Origin: Bacteroides sp. GM023
GTDB taxonomy: Bacteria > Bacteroidota > Bacteroidia > Bacteroidales > Bacteroidaceae
Length of the DNA: 64,000 nucleotides
Direction of reading: 5' to 3'
Assembly: GCF_014750685.1 (NCBI RefSeq)
Contig: NZ_JAAXGE010000001.1
Coordinates: 434,001 to 498,000, forward strand
In this document: positions 1 through 9,185 of the stretch, piece after piece
Layout: every line of letters starts with the position of its first letter
Numbering within the stretch: the stretch's first letter is position 1
Made by a program: the position numbers and the translations under genes
The notes under the pieces: generated by a model
The model's input: only the letters and a program-made list of their open reading frames with translations
What the model was told of the DNA's origin: nothing
The model's database searches: none

Positions 1-2
1 AA

Positions 3-569
3 GAAGTCGTCCAGTTTATCGCGACTATTAATAAGAATTGCAGTCTGCTGCTGGCGTTGATTAACGACATTCTTGACCTGTCACGTATCGAATCGGGCAC
101 CATGGAATTCGCGTTTGCGGAACACAACCTGCCTTTACTGCTGAAGACCGTTCACGATTCACAACGACTGAATATGCCTTCGGGAGTAGAACTGGTGGTA
201 CGTATGCCTGAAGGTGATAAGAAATATCTGCGGACAGACAATGTCCGCTTGCAACAGGTAGTAAACAACCTGATTAATAATGCTGCTAAATTTACGAGCA
301 GCGGATTCATTACCTTCGGCTATGAAGAAGATGAAGCACCCGGATACACCCGTATCTTTGTGGAAGATACCGGAGTCGGCATCTCGGAAGAAGGCATCCG
401 CCATATCTTCGAACGGTTCTATAAAGTCGATAACTTTACTCAAGGGGCAGGACTGGGATTGAGCATCTGTCAGACTATTATCGAACGTTTGAGAGGAAGC
501 ATCTCCGTGACTTCCGAAGTGGGCAAAGGCACTCGTTTCACCGTGCGCCTTCCTAATTACTGCGAATAG
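3..569 (+). CDS. Sensor histidine kinase, C-terminal part (5' end outside window)
   Basis: The frame is open from base 3 and runs 189 codons to a stop, so only the end of the protein is present. The first ~30 residues look like the second helix of a HisKA dimerisation domain (NDILDLSRIESG). An HATPase_c domain follows, with an N box (NNLINNAAKFT), G1 box (VEDTGVGIS), F box (IFERFYKVD) and G2 box (GAGLGLSI). The phosphoacceptor histidine lies upstream of the window. Fused kinase/regulator proteins exist in Bacteroides, but here the protein stops right after the ATPase domain, so no receiver is attached at this end. It probably phosphorylates a response regulator at the inner membrane. Its signal cannot be read from this fragment. 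Confidence 0.93.
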   Translation, partial: EVVQFIATINKNCSLLLALINDILDLSRIESGTMEFAFAEHNLPLLLKTVHDSQRLNMPSGVELVVRMPEGDKKYLRTDNVRLQQVVNNLINNAAKFTSSGFITFGYEEDEAPGYTRIFVEDTGVGISEEGIRHIFERFYKVDNFTQGAGLGLSICQTIIERLRGSISVTSEVGKGTRFTVRLPNYCE

Positions 570-590
570 AAGCGAACGTTCGCTTTTGCG
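570..590 (+). terminator. Palindrome after the kinase stop, probable terminator
   Basis: A perfect 16-bp palindrome (AAGCGAACGTTCGCTT, 570-585) starts right at the stop codon and is followed by a short T-rich run. It would fold into a 6-bp stem with a 4-nt loop. It could equally be an operator. Confidence 0.5.
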
Positions 591-700
591 TATAGTGTCC
601 GAAAATGAACACCCGCCTTATTCTATAACCGATTGATAATAAATACTTTATTCTTTTGGCACATCGTTTGATTCTCCTTAGGTGGAAAATACTGTGCATA

Positions 701-2179
701 ATGAAAAAGAAAAGTATATTATTAGCTCTTGCCGCTGCTTGCCTTCCATGGGCACTGTCGGCACAGAAAGAAAGGGAGATAACCTTAAATGAAGCCATCG
801 CAATGGCACGTTCACAATCCGTCGATGCGGCTGTTGCCCTGAATGAACTGAAAACCGCCTATTGGGAGTACCGCACCTTCCGTGCCGACCTTCTGCCGGA
901 AGTCAACCTAACCGGTACTTTGCCCAATTACAATAAATCATACAGTTCTTATCAGAATTCAGACGGTTCCTATGGTTTTGTCCGCAACAACACATTAGGA
1001 CTTACCGGAGACATCTCCATCGACCAAAACATTTGGCTGACAGGCGGTAAACTCTCGCTGACCTCTTCTCTCGACTACATCACCCAGTTAGGCGGAGACA
1101 ACGACCGTCATTTCATGTCTATCCCCATAGCCCTGAAACTTACGCAACCCATCTTCGGAGTGAACAACATCAAGTGGAACCGGCGCATTGAGCCGGTACG
1201 TTACGCAGAAGCGAAAGCCGCCTTCATCACTGCTACCGAAGAAGTGACGATGCGTGCCATTACCTATTACTTTAATCTCCTGCTGGCAAGAGAAAATTTA
1301 GGCACTGCCAAACAAAACCGGATGAACGCCGACCACCTCTACGAAGTAGCCCTTGCCAAACGTAAAATGGGGCAGATTTCCGAAAACGAACTTCTGCAAC
1401 TCAAACTTTCCGCGCTGAACGCAAAGGCAGCTCTGACAGAAGCGGAAAGCGACCTCAACGCCAAAATGTTCCAACTTCGTGCCTTCCTGGGTGTCGGAGA
1501 AGATGAAATACTCAGCCCTGTCATTCCCGAAGCCGTAGATGGTTCAAAGATGGAATACAATATGGTACTGAACAAAGCGCTGGAACGCAACTCATTTGCA
1601 CAGAATATCCGTCGCCGTCAGTTGGAAGCCGACTATGAAGTAGCTACGGCACGTGGCAACCTGCGTAGCATCGACCTCTTTGCCAGTGTAGGATATACCG
1701 GAGAAAACCGTAATTTCTCTGCTGTTTACAGAAACCTGCAAGATAACCAAATAGTACAGGTCGGCGTCAAAATACCCATTTTGGATTGGGGAAAGCGACG
1801 CGGCAAGGTGCGTGTAGCCAAGAGCAACCGCGATGTAGTGCTTTCGAAGATTCGTCAGGAAGAGATAAATTTCAATCAGGACATCTTCTTGCTGGTGGAG
1901 CATTTTAATAACCAGGCACAACAGTTATCCATTGCCAAGGAAGCTGACACCATCGCCCAGCAACGTTATAAAACCAGTATTGAAACCTTCCTGATAGGCA
2001 AAATCAATACCCTCGACCTGAACGACGCACAAAACTCCAAAGACGCGGCCAGGCAAAAACACATTTCCGAACTTTATTATTACTGGTATTATTTTTATCA
2101 GATTCGTAGCCTGACGCTTTGGGATTTCCGTACCAACACCGAACTGGAAGCCGATTTTGATGAAATCATACGACAATAA
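701..2179 (+). CDS. TolC-family outer-membrane efflux protein
   Basis: A 492-residue protein with a classic signal peptide (MKKKSILLALAAACLPWALSAQ would be residues 1-22). Two outer-membrane-factor repeats follow: long amphipathic helices such as residues ~195-270, alternating with strand-forming segments. This is the architecture of TolC/OprM channels, which form trimers in the outer membrane and connect to inner-membrane RND or ABC pumps through a periplasmic adaptor. No pump or adaptor gene lies beside it, so its partner is elsewhere or just upstream. A TTG 45 bases upstream would add residues ahead of the signal peptide and is rejected as start. It sits between a kinase and an NtrC-type regulator, which suggests but does not prove sigma-54 control. 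Confidence 0.9.
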   Translation: MKKKSILLALAAACLPWALSAQKEREITLNEAIAMARSQSVDAAVALNELKTAYWEYRTFRADLLPEVNLTGTLPNYNKSYSSYQNSDGSYGFVRNNTLGLTGDISIDQNIWLTGGKLSLTSSLDYITQLGGDNDRHFMSIPIALKLTQPIFGVNNIKWNRRIEPVRYAEAKAAFITATEEVTMRAITYYFNLLLARENLGTAKQNRMNADHLYEVALAKRKMGQISENELLQLKLSALNAKAALTEAESDLNAKMFQLRAFLGVGEDEILSPVIPEAVDGSKMEYNMVLNKALERNSFAQNIRRRQLEADYEVATARGNLRSIDLFASVGYTGENRNFSAVYRNLQDNQIVQVGVKIPILDWGKRRGKVRVAKSNRDVVLSKIRQEEINFNQDIFLLVEHFNNQAQQLSIAKEADTIAQQRYKTSIETFLIGKINTLDLNDAQNSKDAARQKHISELYYYWYYFYQIRSLTLWDFRTNTELEADFDEIIRQ

Positions 2180-2214
2180 AAGTGATGAGAACGATGCCGG
2201 TTGGTATTTTTTTG

Positions 2215-2222
2215 TAGCTTTG
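2215..2222 (+). promoter_or_regulatory. Bacteroides -7 box (TAGCTTTG) upstream of the sigma-54 regulator gene
   Basis: It matches TAnnTTTG, the -7 element of the Bacteroides primary sigma factor, 53 bases upstream of the next ATG. No clear TTTG box is seen at the usual ~19-20 base spacing. Confidence 0.45.
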
Positions 2223-2275
2223 CATGATCGTAAACAGTAAGACGATCCCTTTTGATAAATAAAGAAACATGAACC

Positions 2276-3625
2276 ATGATTCTGATAATTGACGACGACA
2301 GCGCAGTGCGCTCTTCACTCAGCTTCATGCTGAAGCGTGCAGGATATGAGGCACAAGCAGTTCCCGGCCCCCGGGAAGCTATGGATGTAGTACGTTCCGT
2401 GGCTCCTGACTTAATCCTGATGGATATGAACTTCACCCTTTCTACAACGGGTGAAGAAGGGTTGACCCTGCTCAGGCAAGTAAAGATATTCCGCCCCGAA
2501 ACTCCGGTAATATTGATGACCGCCTGGGGAAGTATTCAACTCGCCGTACAGGGAATGCAGGCGGGAGCTTTTGACTTCATCACAAAACCATGGAACAATG
2601 CCGCCCTGTTGCAGCGTATCGAAACAGCTTTGGAACTCTCCGCCACTCCCAAGGAAGCCACGCAAGAACAAAGCGACTCTTTCGACCGCAGCCACATCAT
2701 CGGGCGCAGCCAGGGACTGACAGACGTATTGAATACCATTGCCCGCATCGCAAAGACCAACGCTTCCGTATTGATTACAGGCGAGAGCGGCACAGGTAAG
2801 GAACTTATAGCCGAAGCAATCCATATCAACAGCCAGCGTGCAAAGCACCCGTTTGTAAAAGTGAATTTGGGTGGAATCTCCCAAAGCCTGTTCGAAAGTG
2901 AAATGTTCGGGCATAAGAAAGGATCTTTTACCGACGCTTCCGCCGACCGTATCGGACGTTTCGAGATGGCGAACAAAGGAACTATCTTCCTGGATGAAAT
3001 CGGTGACCTCGACCCATCCTGCCAGGTGAAACTGTTGCGAGTCTTGCAAGATCAAACCTTTGAAGTGCTCGGCGACAGCCGTCCCCGTAAGACCGACATC
3101 CGCGTAGTCTCCGCCACCAATGCCGACCTGCGTAAAATGGTGGGCGAACGTTCTTTCCGCGAAGACCTGTTCTACCGTATCAACCTGATAACAGTAAGAC
3201 TGCCCGCCTTGCGCGAACGCCGCGAAGATATCCCGCTACTGGCACGTCACTTTGCCGACCGCCAGGCAGCAGCCAACGGATTACCTCACACCGACTTCTC
3301 CGCTGACGCCATGCAATTCTTGAGCCGTCTGCCTTTCCCCGGGAACATTCGCGAATTGAAAAACCTGGTAGAGCGTACCATACTGGTAAGCGGTAAACCC
3401 ATCCTCGACGCTTCCGATTTCGATGCCCAATATATCCGTCACGATGATGCAAGGGCAGCCGAAGGCACGTCTTTGGCTGGCATGACCCTGGATGAAATAG
3501 AACGTCAAACCATTCTTCAGGCTTTGGAACGTTATAAAGGAAATTTGAGCCAGGTAGCTACGGCATTGGGTATCAGCCGCGCCGCCCTCTACCGCCGTCT
3601 CGAGAAATATAATATAGCTGTATAA
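2276..3625 (+). CDS. Sigma-54-dependent response regulator, NtrC family
   Basis: A 449-residue protein in three parts. Residues 1-120 are a receiver domain with the acidic pocket D6-D8, probable phospho-Asp D50, T82 and K104. Residues ~140-370 are an AAA+ sigma-54 activation domain with Walker A GESGTGKE (169-176) and Walker B TIFLDEIGD (236-244). The last ~40 residues are a Fis-type helix-turn-helix (NLSQVATALGISRAALYRRL). The loop that touches sigma-54 reads GSFTDA (216-221) rather than the textbook GAFTGA. When phosphorylated it should assemble into a ring and remodel RNA polymerase-sigma-54 at -24/-12 promoters. The kinase gene 130 bases downstream is its likely partner. Confidence 0.93.
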   Translation: MILIIDDDSAVRSSLSFMLKRAGYEAQAVPGPREAMDVVRSVAPDLILMDMNFTLSTTGEEGLTLLRQVKIFRPETPVILMTAWGSIQLAVQGMQAGAFDFITKPWNNAALLQRIETALELSATPKEATQEQSDSFDRSHIIGRSQGLTDVLNTIARIAKTNASVLITGESGTGKELIAEAIHINSQRAKHPFVKVNLGGISQSLFESEMFGHKKGSFTDASADRIGRFEMANKGTIFLDEIGDLDPSCQVKLLRVLQDQTFEVLGDSRPRKTDIRVVSATNADLRKMVGERSFREDLFYRINLITVRLPALRERREDIPLLARHFADRQAAANGLPHTDFSADAMQFLSRLPFPGNIRELKNLVERTILVSGKPILDASDFDAQYIRHDDARAAEGTSLAGMTLDEIERQTILQALERYKGNLSQVATALGISRAALYRRLEKYNIAV

Positions 3626-3640
3626 AATATGTATAAATTT

Positions 3641-3720
3641 AGGCACGGATTACGCGGATTACACGGTTTTTTTTATATGGTTGCGTAAAAACAACCGTGA
3701 AATCCGTGTAATCCGTGCCT
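3641..3720. repeat. 28-bp imperfect inverted repeat with 24-nt loop
   Basis: The left arm (3641-3668) and right arm (3693-3720) are complementary at 26 of 28 positions. Each arm is built from repeats of a CGGATTA core separated by two bases (CACGGATTACGCGGATTACA). The RNA would fold into a very strong hairpin between the regulator and its kinase. The sequence style resembles a dispersed intergenic repeat rather than a terminator, because no clear T run follows the right arm. Confidence 0.8.
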
Positions 3721-3756
3721 AACAATATAAAAACCAATTATTAAACACAGATAAAC

Positions 3757-5049
3757 GTGCGTATAAAAGGACTCTTTTACATACTTGTCTTTCTGTTACT
3801 TGCATTGGGTGGAGTGCTGCTCTACCTTTCCAGTCAACTGAACACAGTCTTCTTCTACATAGGAGAGGGGTTGATTCTTTTCATCCTGATTTATCTGACG
3901 TTTTTCTATCGTAAGCTCGTAAAGCCATTGAATACCATCGGCAGTGGTATGGAACTGCTGCGCGAGCAAGACTTCAGCAGCCGCCTTAGTCCGGTGGGAC
4001 AATATGAAGCTGACCGTGTCGTGAATATCTTCAACCGCATGATGGAGCAACTCAAGAACGAACGTCTCCGCCTGCGCGAACAGAATAACTTTCTCGATTT
4101 GCTGATTAAAGCCTCTCCGATGGGAGTCATCCTTACTACCCTCGACGACGACCTCTCCGAACTGAACCCGATGGCACTGAAAATGCTGGGTGTCCGCCTG
4201 AAAGACATACAAGGCAAGAAGATGGAAGAAGTCGACTCGCCATTGGCAAGAGAACTGGTGAACATTCCGAAAGGCGAGACAGTAACCGTCCGCCTGAACG
4301 ACTCGAATATCTACCGCTGCACCCATTCTTCCTTTATCGACCGTGGATTCCAGCATCCTTTCTTCCTGATAGAAAGCCTGACGGACGAAGTGATGAAAGC
4401 CGAAAAGAAAGCCTACGAGAAAGTAATCCGCATGATAGCCCATGAAGTGAACAACACGACCGCCGGCATCACCTCGACACTGGACACCGTAGAACAAGCA
4501 CTTTCCTGCGAAGAAGGAATGGACGACATCTGCGACGTGATGCGCGTATGCACCGAACGCTGCTTCTCCATGAGCCGTTTTATCACCCGCTTTGCCGACG
4601 TTGTGAAAATCCCCGAACCCACCGTCTCTCCCGTCAATCTGAACGACCTCGTCTTTACCTGCAAACGCTTCATGGAAGGAATGTGCAACGACCGCCGTAT
4701 CAAACTCTGCATGGAAATAGACGAAACTCTGAAAGACACAATGCTTGACGCCGCCCTGTTCGAACAAGTACTCGTAAATATCATCAAGAACGCTGCCGAA
4801 AGCATTGAAACCGACGGTGAAATCAAGATTCGCACCCTGTCTCCCGCCACTATTGAAGTGGCAGACAATGGAGCGGGAATCAGCAAGGAAACGGAAGCGA
4901 AACTATTCAGCCCCTTCTTCTCAACCAAACCGAACGGGCAGGGCATCGGACTCATCTTTATTCGCGAAGTCCTGATGCGCCACGGGTGTACCTTCTCTTT
5001 GCGAACTTATGCCGACGGATTGACCAAATTTCGGATTGTTTTTCCTTAA
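3757..5049 (+). CDS. Sensor histidine kinase partner of the NtrC-type regulator
   Basis: A 430-residue protein starting at GTG. There are two membrane segments near the N-terminus (~7-26 and ~31-50) with almost no periplasmic loop. A HAMP-like stretch (~51-105) and a PAS domain (~107-210) follow, then the phosphoacceptor motif MIAHEVNN (H229). The catalytic domain has an N box (NIIKNAAESIE), G1 box (VADNGAGIS) and G2 box (PNGQGIGL). The very short external loop suggests it senses a signal in the membrane or cytoplasm. This NtrB-like architecture and its position next to the sigma-54 regulator make the two a cognate pair. Confidence 0.92.
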   Translation: MRIKGLFYILVFLLLALGGVLLYLSSQLNTVFFYIGEGLILFILIYLTFFYRKLVKPLNTIGSGMELLREQDFSSRLSPVGQYEADRVVNIFNRMMEQLKNERLRLREQNNFLDLLIKASPMGVILTTLDDDLSELNPMALKMLGVRLKDIQGKKMEEVDSPLARELVNIPKGETVTVRLNDSNIYRCTHSSFIDRGFQHPFFLIESLTDEVMKAEKKAYEKVIRMIAHEVNNTTAGITSTLDTVEQALSCEEGMDDICDVMRVCTERCFSMSRFITRFADVVKIPEPTVSPVNLNDLVFTCKRFMEGMCNDRRIKLCMEIDETLKDTMLDAALFEQVLVNIIKNAAESIETDGEIKIRTLSPATIEVADNGAGISKETEAKLFSPFFSTKPNGQGIGLIFIREVLMRHGCTFSLRTYADGLTKFRIVFP

Positions 5050-5109
5050 TTGTGTCAAATAAGAACAGTTCTTCCGTCAAATAGACCTTTTTTTGTCCTC
5101 AAATACACG

Positions 5110-5117
5110 TACCTTTG
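5110..5117 (+). promoter_or_regulatory. Bacteroides -7 box (TACCTTTG) upstream of the DUF5686 gene
   Basis: It matches TAnnTTTG 28 bases upstream of the ATG. A TTTG lies at 5092-5095, only 14 bases upstream, which is shorter than the usual spacing. Confidence 0.5.
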
Positions 5118-5144
5118 CCCCGCTCAATTCAATAGGATATAGGT

Positions 5145-7697
5145 ATGAGACTAATGGTGAAAGGTATATCGACGCTCTTTCTTTTATTGACTATCAGTAT
5201 TCCGCTTAGTGCACAATATGTGATACAAGGCGTGGTAACTGATTCTCTGACAAAAGAACCCCTGCCTTATGCATCTGTACGTCTGAAAGACACGACCGAA
5301 GGAACTACTACCGGAAGCGACGGACGCTTTTATTTCAAAACCAACCGTTCCGAAGCAGTACTTGTGATTTCTGTTATCGGCTATAATGACGATAGCCGGA
5401 ACGTTCGTCCTGCCCGTAATGCATCCTACAAAGTAGCGCTTTCTCCTACTTCGTATGACCTCTCCGAAGTGGTGGTGAAACCCAAGCGCGAACACTACCG
5501 GAAGAAAGACAATCCCGCCGTGGAGTTTGTCCGACGGATGATTGAAAGCCGCGACAACCATTCCCCTTACGAGAAAGACTTTTGGCAGCGCGAACGTTAC
5601 GAAAAGACCACCTTCGCATTGAACAACTTCGACGAAGAGAAGCAGAAGAAATGGCTGTACCGCAAATTTGACTTCCTCACCGACTATGTAGACACCTCTG
5701 CCGTCACCGGAAAACCGATTCTGACCGTATCAGCCCGCGAACTGCTCGCGACGGACTATTACCGCAAATCCCCCCGTTCAGAAAAACAATGGGTGAAAGG
5801 ACGCAAACAGGCGGGTGTGGACGAATTTCTCTCCAAACAGGGAATGCAGGCTGCCATCAACGAAGTCTTCAAGGACGTGGATATTTACGAAAACAATATC
5901 TCCCTGTTCACAAATAAGTTTGTCAGCCCCCTATCCCGTATCGGTACAGGATTCTATAAATACTACCTGATGGATACGTTGCAGATTGCCGGTGAGCCTT
6001 GTGTAGACCTTGCCTTCACTCCCTTTAATTCCGAATCCTTCGGCTTTAACGGGCATCTCTATGTCACGCTCGACTCTACCTACTTTGTCAAACGTGCCGT
6101 ATTCAACTTCCCGAAAAAGATAAACCTGAACTTTGTAGATTATATGTTGCTCGAACAGGAATTTAAACGTGCCGAAGACGGTACGCGCCTGCTCGACCAC
6201 GAAAGCATCACAGTTGAATTTAAACTGACCGAAGGACAAGACGGTATCTTTGCCCGTCGCGTGGCGGATTACAGCAACTATACTTTCACGCCCACCGCCG
6301 AAGCGGACAAAGCCTTCACCAAGCCCGAACGTATCATCGAAGAGACGGAAGCCCTGGCACGTCCTGAATCCTTTTGGGCGGAGAACCGTCCGCAAGCTGC
6401 CATCTCCCAGCAGGAGAACTCCGTAGACCGGCTGATGGCACAACTACGCGGCTATCCGGTGTACTACTGGACGGAGAAAGTACTTTCCATTCTCTTTACC
6501 GGATATATCCCCACGTCCAAGGAAGCCCCTCTATTCTATATCGGGCCGATGAATGCCACCGTCAGCGGCAACACACTGGAAGGCGTCCGTATCCGTGCCG
6601 GAGGTATGACCACCGCCTGGCTCAATCCGCACCTGTTTGCCAAAGGCTATGTCGCCTATGGTTTCAAGGACGAAAGGGTGAAAGGACTCGCAGAACTGGA
6701 ATACTCCTTCAAGAAAAAGAAAGAATACGCCAACGAGTTCCCCATTCATTCACTGAAATTGCGTTACGAATCCGATGTGAACCAGTACGGGCAAAACTAT
6801 CTGTACACAAGCAAAGACAACGTATTCCTCGCCCTGAAACGTGAGAAAGACGACCGTATCGGCTATACGCAACAAGCAGCGCTCACCTATACCAATGAGT
6901 TCTACTCAGGTTTCTCTTTCCAAGTGACGGCACGCAGACAAACGGATGAATCCACCTATCTCATCCCTTTCCTGCTGAAACAGGGCGATACCTATACTCC
7001 GGTAAAAGATTTTTCTACCAGTGCCGCAGAACTGAAACTTCGCTACGCCCCGAACGAGAAATTCTTTCAGACCCAATGGAACCGTTTCCCCGTCTCCCTG
7101 GATGCCCCTGTGTTTACACTGTCGCATACCATCGCCGGGAAAGGAATCCTGGGTAGTGACTATACATACAATCATACCGAAGCCGGTATCCAAAAACGAT
7201 TTTGGTTCTCCGCCTTCGGCTATACGGATGTGATATTGAAAGCAGGCAAAGTGTGGGATAAAGTACCGTTTCCGTTACTTATCATGCCCAATGCCAATCT
7301 TTCCTATACCATCCAGCCCGAATCCTACTCATTAATGAACGCAATGGAGTTTATGAACGATGAGTACTTCTCATGGGATGTTACCTACTTCCTCAACGGA
7401 TGGCTGTTCAACCGCGTCCCGTTGTTGAAAAAACTGAAATGGAGGGAAATAGTTTCCTGTCGTGGACTGTACGGACATTTGAGCGACAAGAACAATCCTG
7501 CTTTTAGTGATGATTTGTTCGCTTTTCCGATAGCAGACACCCGGACAATGGGAAAAACGCCTTACGTAGAAGCGGGAGTAGGTATTGAAAACATTTTCAA
7601 GGTGTTACGTTTGGACTACGTGTGGCGGCTTACTTATCGCGACTCGCCCGGAATTGACAAGTCCGGTTTGAGAATAAGTCTCCACATGACCTTTTAA
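5145..7697 (+). CDS. DUF5686 outer-membrane protein with carboxypeptidase-like N-terminal domain
   Basis: An 850-residue protein. A signal peptide (about residues 1-24, ending LSAQ) is followed by a CarboxypepD_reg-like beta-sandwich (~25-105, with VIQGVVTDSLTKEPLPYASV), as found at the N-terminus of many Bacteroidota TonB-linked proteins. The remaining ~740 residues are rich in amphipathic strands ending in aromatic residues, and the C-terminus (SGLRISLHMTF) is typical of an outer-membrane barrel. DUF5686 proteins are widespread in Bacteroidota and have no firmly assigned role. There is no TonB plug domain, so I do not call it a TonB-dependent receptor. The start could also be the ATG nine bases downstream. 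Confidence 0.85.
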   Translation: MRLMVKGISTLFLLLTISIPLSAQYVIQGVVTDSLTKEPLPYASVRLKDTTEGTTTGSDGRFYFKTNRSEAVLVISVIGYNDDSRNVRPARNASYKVALSPTSYDLSEVVVKPKREHYRKKDNPAVEFVRRMIESRDNHSPYEKDFWQRERYEKTTFALNNFDEEKQKKWLYRKFDFLTDYVDTSAVTGKPILTVSARELLATDYYRKSPRSEKQWVKGRKQAGVDEFLSKQGMQAAINEVFKDVDIYENNISLFTNKFVSPLSRIGTGFYKYYLMDTLQIAGEPCVDLAFTPFNSESFGFNGHLYVTLDSTYFVKRAVFNFPKKINLNFVDYMLLEQEFKRAEDGTRLLDHESITVEFKLTEGQDGIFARRVADYSNYTFTPTAEADKAFTKPERIIEETEALARPESFWAENRPQAAISQQENSVDRLMAQLRGYPVYYWTEKVLSILFTGYIPTSKEAPLFYIGPMNATVSGNTLEGVRIRAGGMTTAWLNPHLFAKGYVAYGFKDERVKGLAELEYSFKKKKEYANEFPIHSLKLRYESDVNQYGQNYLYTSKDNVFLALKREKDDRIGYTQQAALTYTNEFYSGFSFQVTARRQTDESTYLIPFLLKQGDTYTPVKDFSTSAAELKLRYAPNEKFFQTQWNRFPVSLDAPVFTLSHTIAGKGILGSDYTYNHTEAGIQKRFWFSAFGYTDVILKAGKVWDKVPFPLLIMPNANLSYTIQPESYSLMNAMEFMNDEYFSWDVTYFLNGWLFNRVPLLKKLKWREIVSCRGLYGHLSDKNNPAFSDDLFAFPIADTRTMGKTPYVEAGVGIENIFKVLRLDYVWRLTYRDSPGIDKSGLRISLHMTF

Positions 7698-7764
7698 AAG
7701 TTAAATCCTGCTAATTGCAATGTTTATATGGCAAATAAAGCTCGTTTTAGTAATTAATTAATCT

Positions 7765-7772
7765 TATTTTTG
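7765..7772 (+). promoter_or_regulatory. Bacteroides -7 box (TATTTTTG) upstream of myo-inositol-phosphate synthase
   Basis: It matches TAnnTTTG, 33 bases upstream of the ATG. The upstream box is weak (TCGTTTTA near 7742-7749). Confidence 0.5.
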
Positions 7773-7805
7773 CATCAATTTTAGTTTAATTTTAATAGAA
7801 TAGAA

Positions 7806-9095
7806 ATGAAACAAGAAATTAAACCCGCTACCGGACGTCTTGGCGTGTTGGTAGTCGGAGTGGGTGGTGCGGTAGCAACCACAATGATTGTAGGTACACT
7901 AGCCTCTCGCAAGGGACTGGCAAAACCGATAGGATCTATTACCCAGTTAGCCACAATGCGCATGGAAAACAACGAAGAAAAACTCATCAAGGACGTTGTG
8001 CCCTTGACAGGTTTGGAAGATATTGTTTTCGGTGGATGGGATATTTTCCCGGACAACGCATATGAGGCTTCTATGTACGCTGAGGTTTTGAAAGAAAAAG
8101 ACCTGAACGGAGTAAAAGACGAATTGGAAGCTATCAAGCCGATGCCGGCTGCTTTCGACCACAACTGGGCAAAACGTCTGAACGGAACACACGTCAAGAA
8201 AGCTGCTACCCGCTGGGAAATGGTGGAACAACTTCGCCAGGACATCCGCGATTTCAAGGCTGCCAACAACTGCGAACGTGTTGTCGTGCTTTGGGCTGCA
8301 AGTACTGAAATTTACATTCCATTGTCTGACGAACACATGTCACTCGCTGCTTTGGAAAAAGCAATGAAGGAAAACAACACTGACGTTATTTCTCCGAGTA
8401 TGTGTTACGCATATGCTGCTATCGCAGAAGGTGCTCCGTTCGTAATGGGTGCTCCAAACTTGTGTGTGGATACTCCTGCTATGTGGGAATTCTCCAAGCA
8501 GAAGAATGTACCTATCTCAGGTAAAGACTTCAAGAGCGGTCAGACATTGATGAAAACCGTATTGGCTCCGATGTTCAAAACCCGTATGCTGGGTGTGAAC
8601 GGTTGGTTCTCTACCAATATCCTCGGCAACCGTGACGGTGAAGTGCTCGATGATCCGGACAACTTCAAGACAAAAGAAGTCAGCAAACTGTCTGTAATCG
8701 ACACTATCTTCGAACCTGAAAAATATCCTGATCTCTACGGAGATGTTTATCATAAAGTACGTATCAACTACTATCCGCCCCGCAAGGACAACAAAGAAGC
8801 ATGGGACAACATCGACATCTTCGGATGGATGGGTTACCCGATGGAAATCAAGGTAAACTTCCTTTGCCGCGACTCTATCCTTGCTGCTCCTATCGCACTC
8901 GACCTTGTATTGTTCAGTGACCTGGCAATGCGCGCAGGAATGTGTGGTATCCAGACTTGGTTGTCATTCTTCTGCAAGAGCCCGATGCACGATTTCGAGC
9001 ACCAGCCCGAACATGACTTGTTCACTCAATGGAGAATGGTAAAACAGACATTGCGTAACATGATCGGTGAAAAAGAACCTGATTATTTGGCTTAA
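7806..9095 (+). CDS. ino1: Myo-inositol-1-phosphate synthase
   Basis: A 429-residue NAD-dependent enzyme that converts glucose 6-phosphate to myo-inositol 1-phosphate, the first step of inositol-lipid synthesis. The N-terminal Rossmann loop is GVGGAVATT (residues 18-26). The family signatures SGKDFKSGQT (238-247) and NGWFSTNILGNRDGEVLDDP (265-284) are intact. It leads a run of same-strand lipid genes in the order reported for the inositol-lipid cluster of B. thetaiotaomicron (BT_1526 to BT_1522). That gene order and the motif match make the assignment firm. A terminator-like hairpin directly after it suggests that it is expressed at a different level from the genes behind it. Confidence 0.95.
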   Translation: MKQEIKPATGRLGVLVVGVGGAVATTMIVGTLASRKGLAKPIGSITQLATMRMENNEEKLIKDVVPLTGLEDIVFGGWDIFPDNAYEASMYAEVLKEKDLNGVKDELEAIKPMPAAFDHNWAKRLNGTHVKKAATRWEMVEQLRQDIRDFKAANNCERVVVLWAASTEIYIPLSDEHMSLAALEKAMKENNTDVISPSMCYAYAAIAEGAPFVMGAPNLCVDTPAMWEFSKQKNVPISGKDFKSGQTLMKTVLAPMFKTRMLGVNGWFSTNILGNRDGEVLDDPDNFKTKEVSKLSVIDTIFEPEKYPDLYGDVYHKVRINYYPPRKDNKEAWDNIDIFGWMGYPMEIKVNFLCRDSILAAPIALDLVLFSDLAMRAGMCGIQTWLSFFCKSPMHDFEHQPEHDLFTQWRMVKQTLRNMIGEKEPDYLA

Positions 9096-9123
9096 TTCGG
9101 GAAGATGTTCCTGAAAAATATAT

Positions 9124-9160
9124 AAACTTTCCCCTTCTTCAGTAAGGGGAAAGTTTTGTT
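9124..9160 (+). terminator. Hairpin between myo-inositol-phosphate synthase and the downstream lipid genes
   Basis: A perfect 13-bp stem (AAACTTTCCCCTT at 9124-9136 with its complement at 9144-9156) closes a 7-nt loop and is followed by a short T-rich run. It is a good intrinsic terminator or attenuator inside a run of functionally linked genes. Confidence 0.75.
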
Positions 9161-9185
9161 ATTCTTATACACTCTATTGTAAGAA

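Noticed and set aside
656..700. N-terminal extension of the TolC-like protein from a TTG
   Set aside because: It would place 15 residues before a clear signal peptide that begins at the ATG at 701.
3796..4767. Long open frame antisense to the sensor kinase
   Set aside because: It is a shadow of the real gene. Its His/Phe-rich composition is typical of antisense frames in Bacteroides.
5145..7697. Calling the DUF5686 protein a TonB-dependent receptor
   Set aside because: It has a carboxypeptidase-like N-terminal domain but no plug domain or TonB box, and no SusD-like partner.
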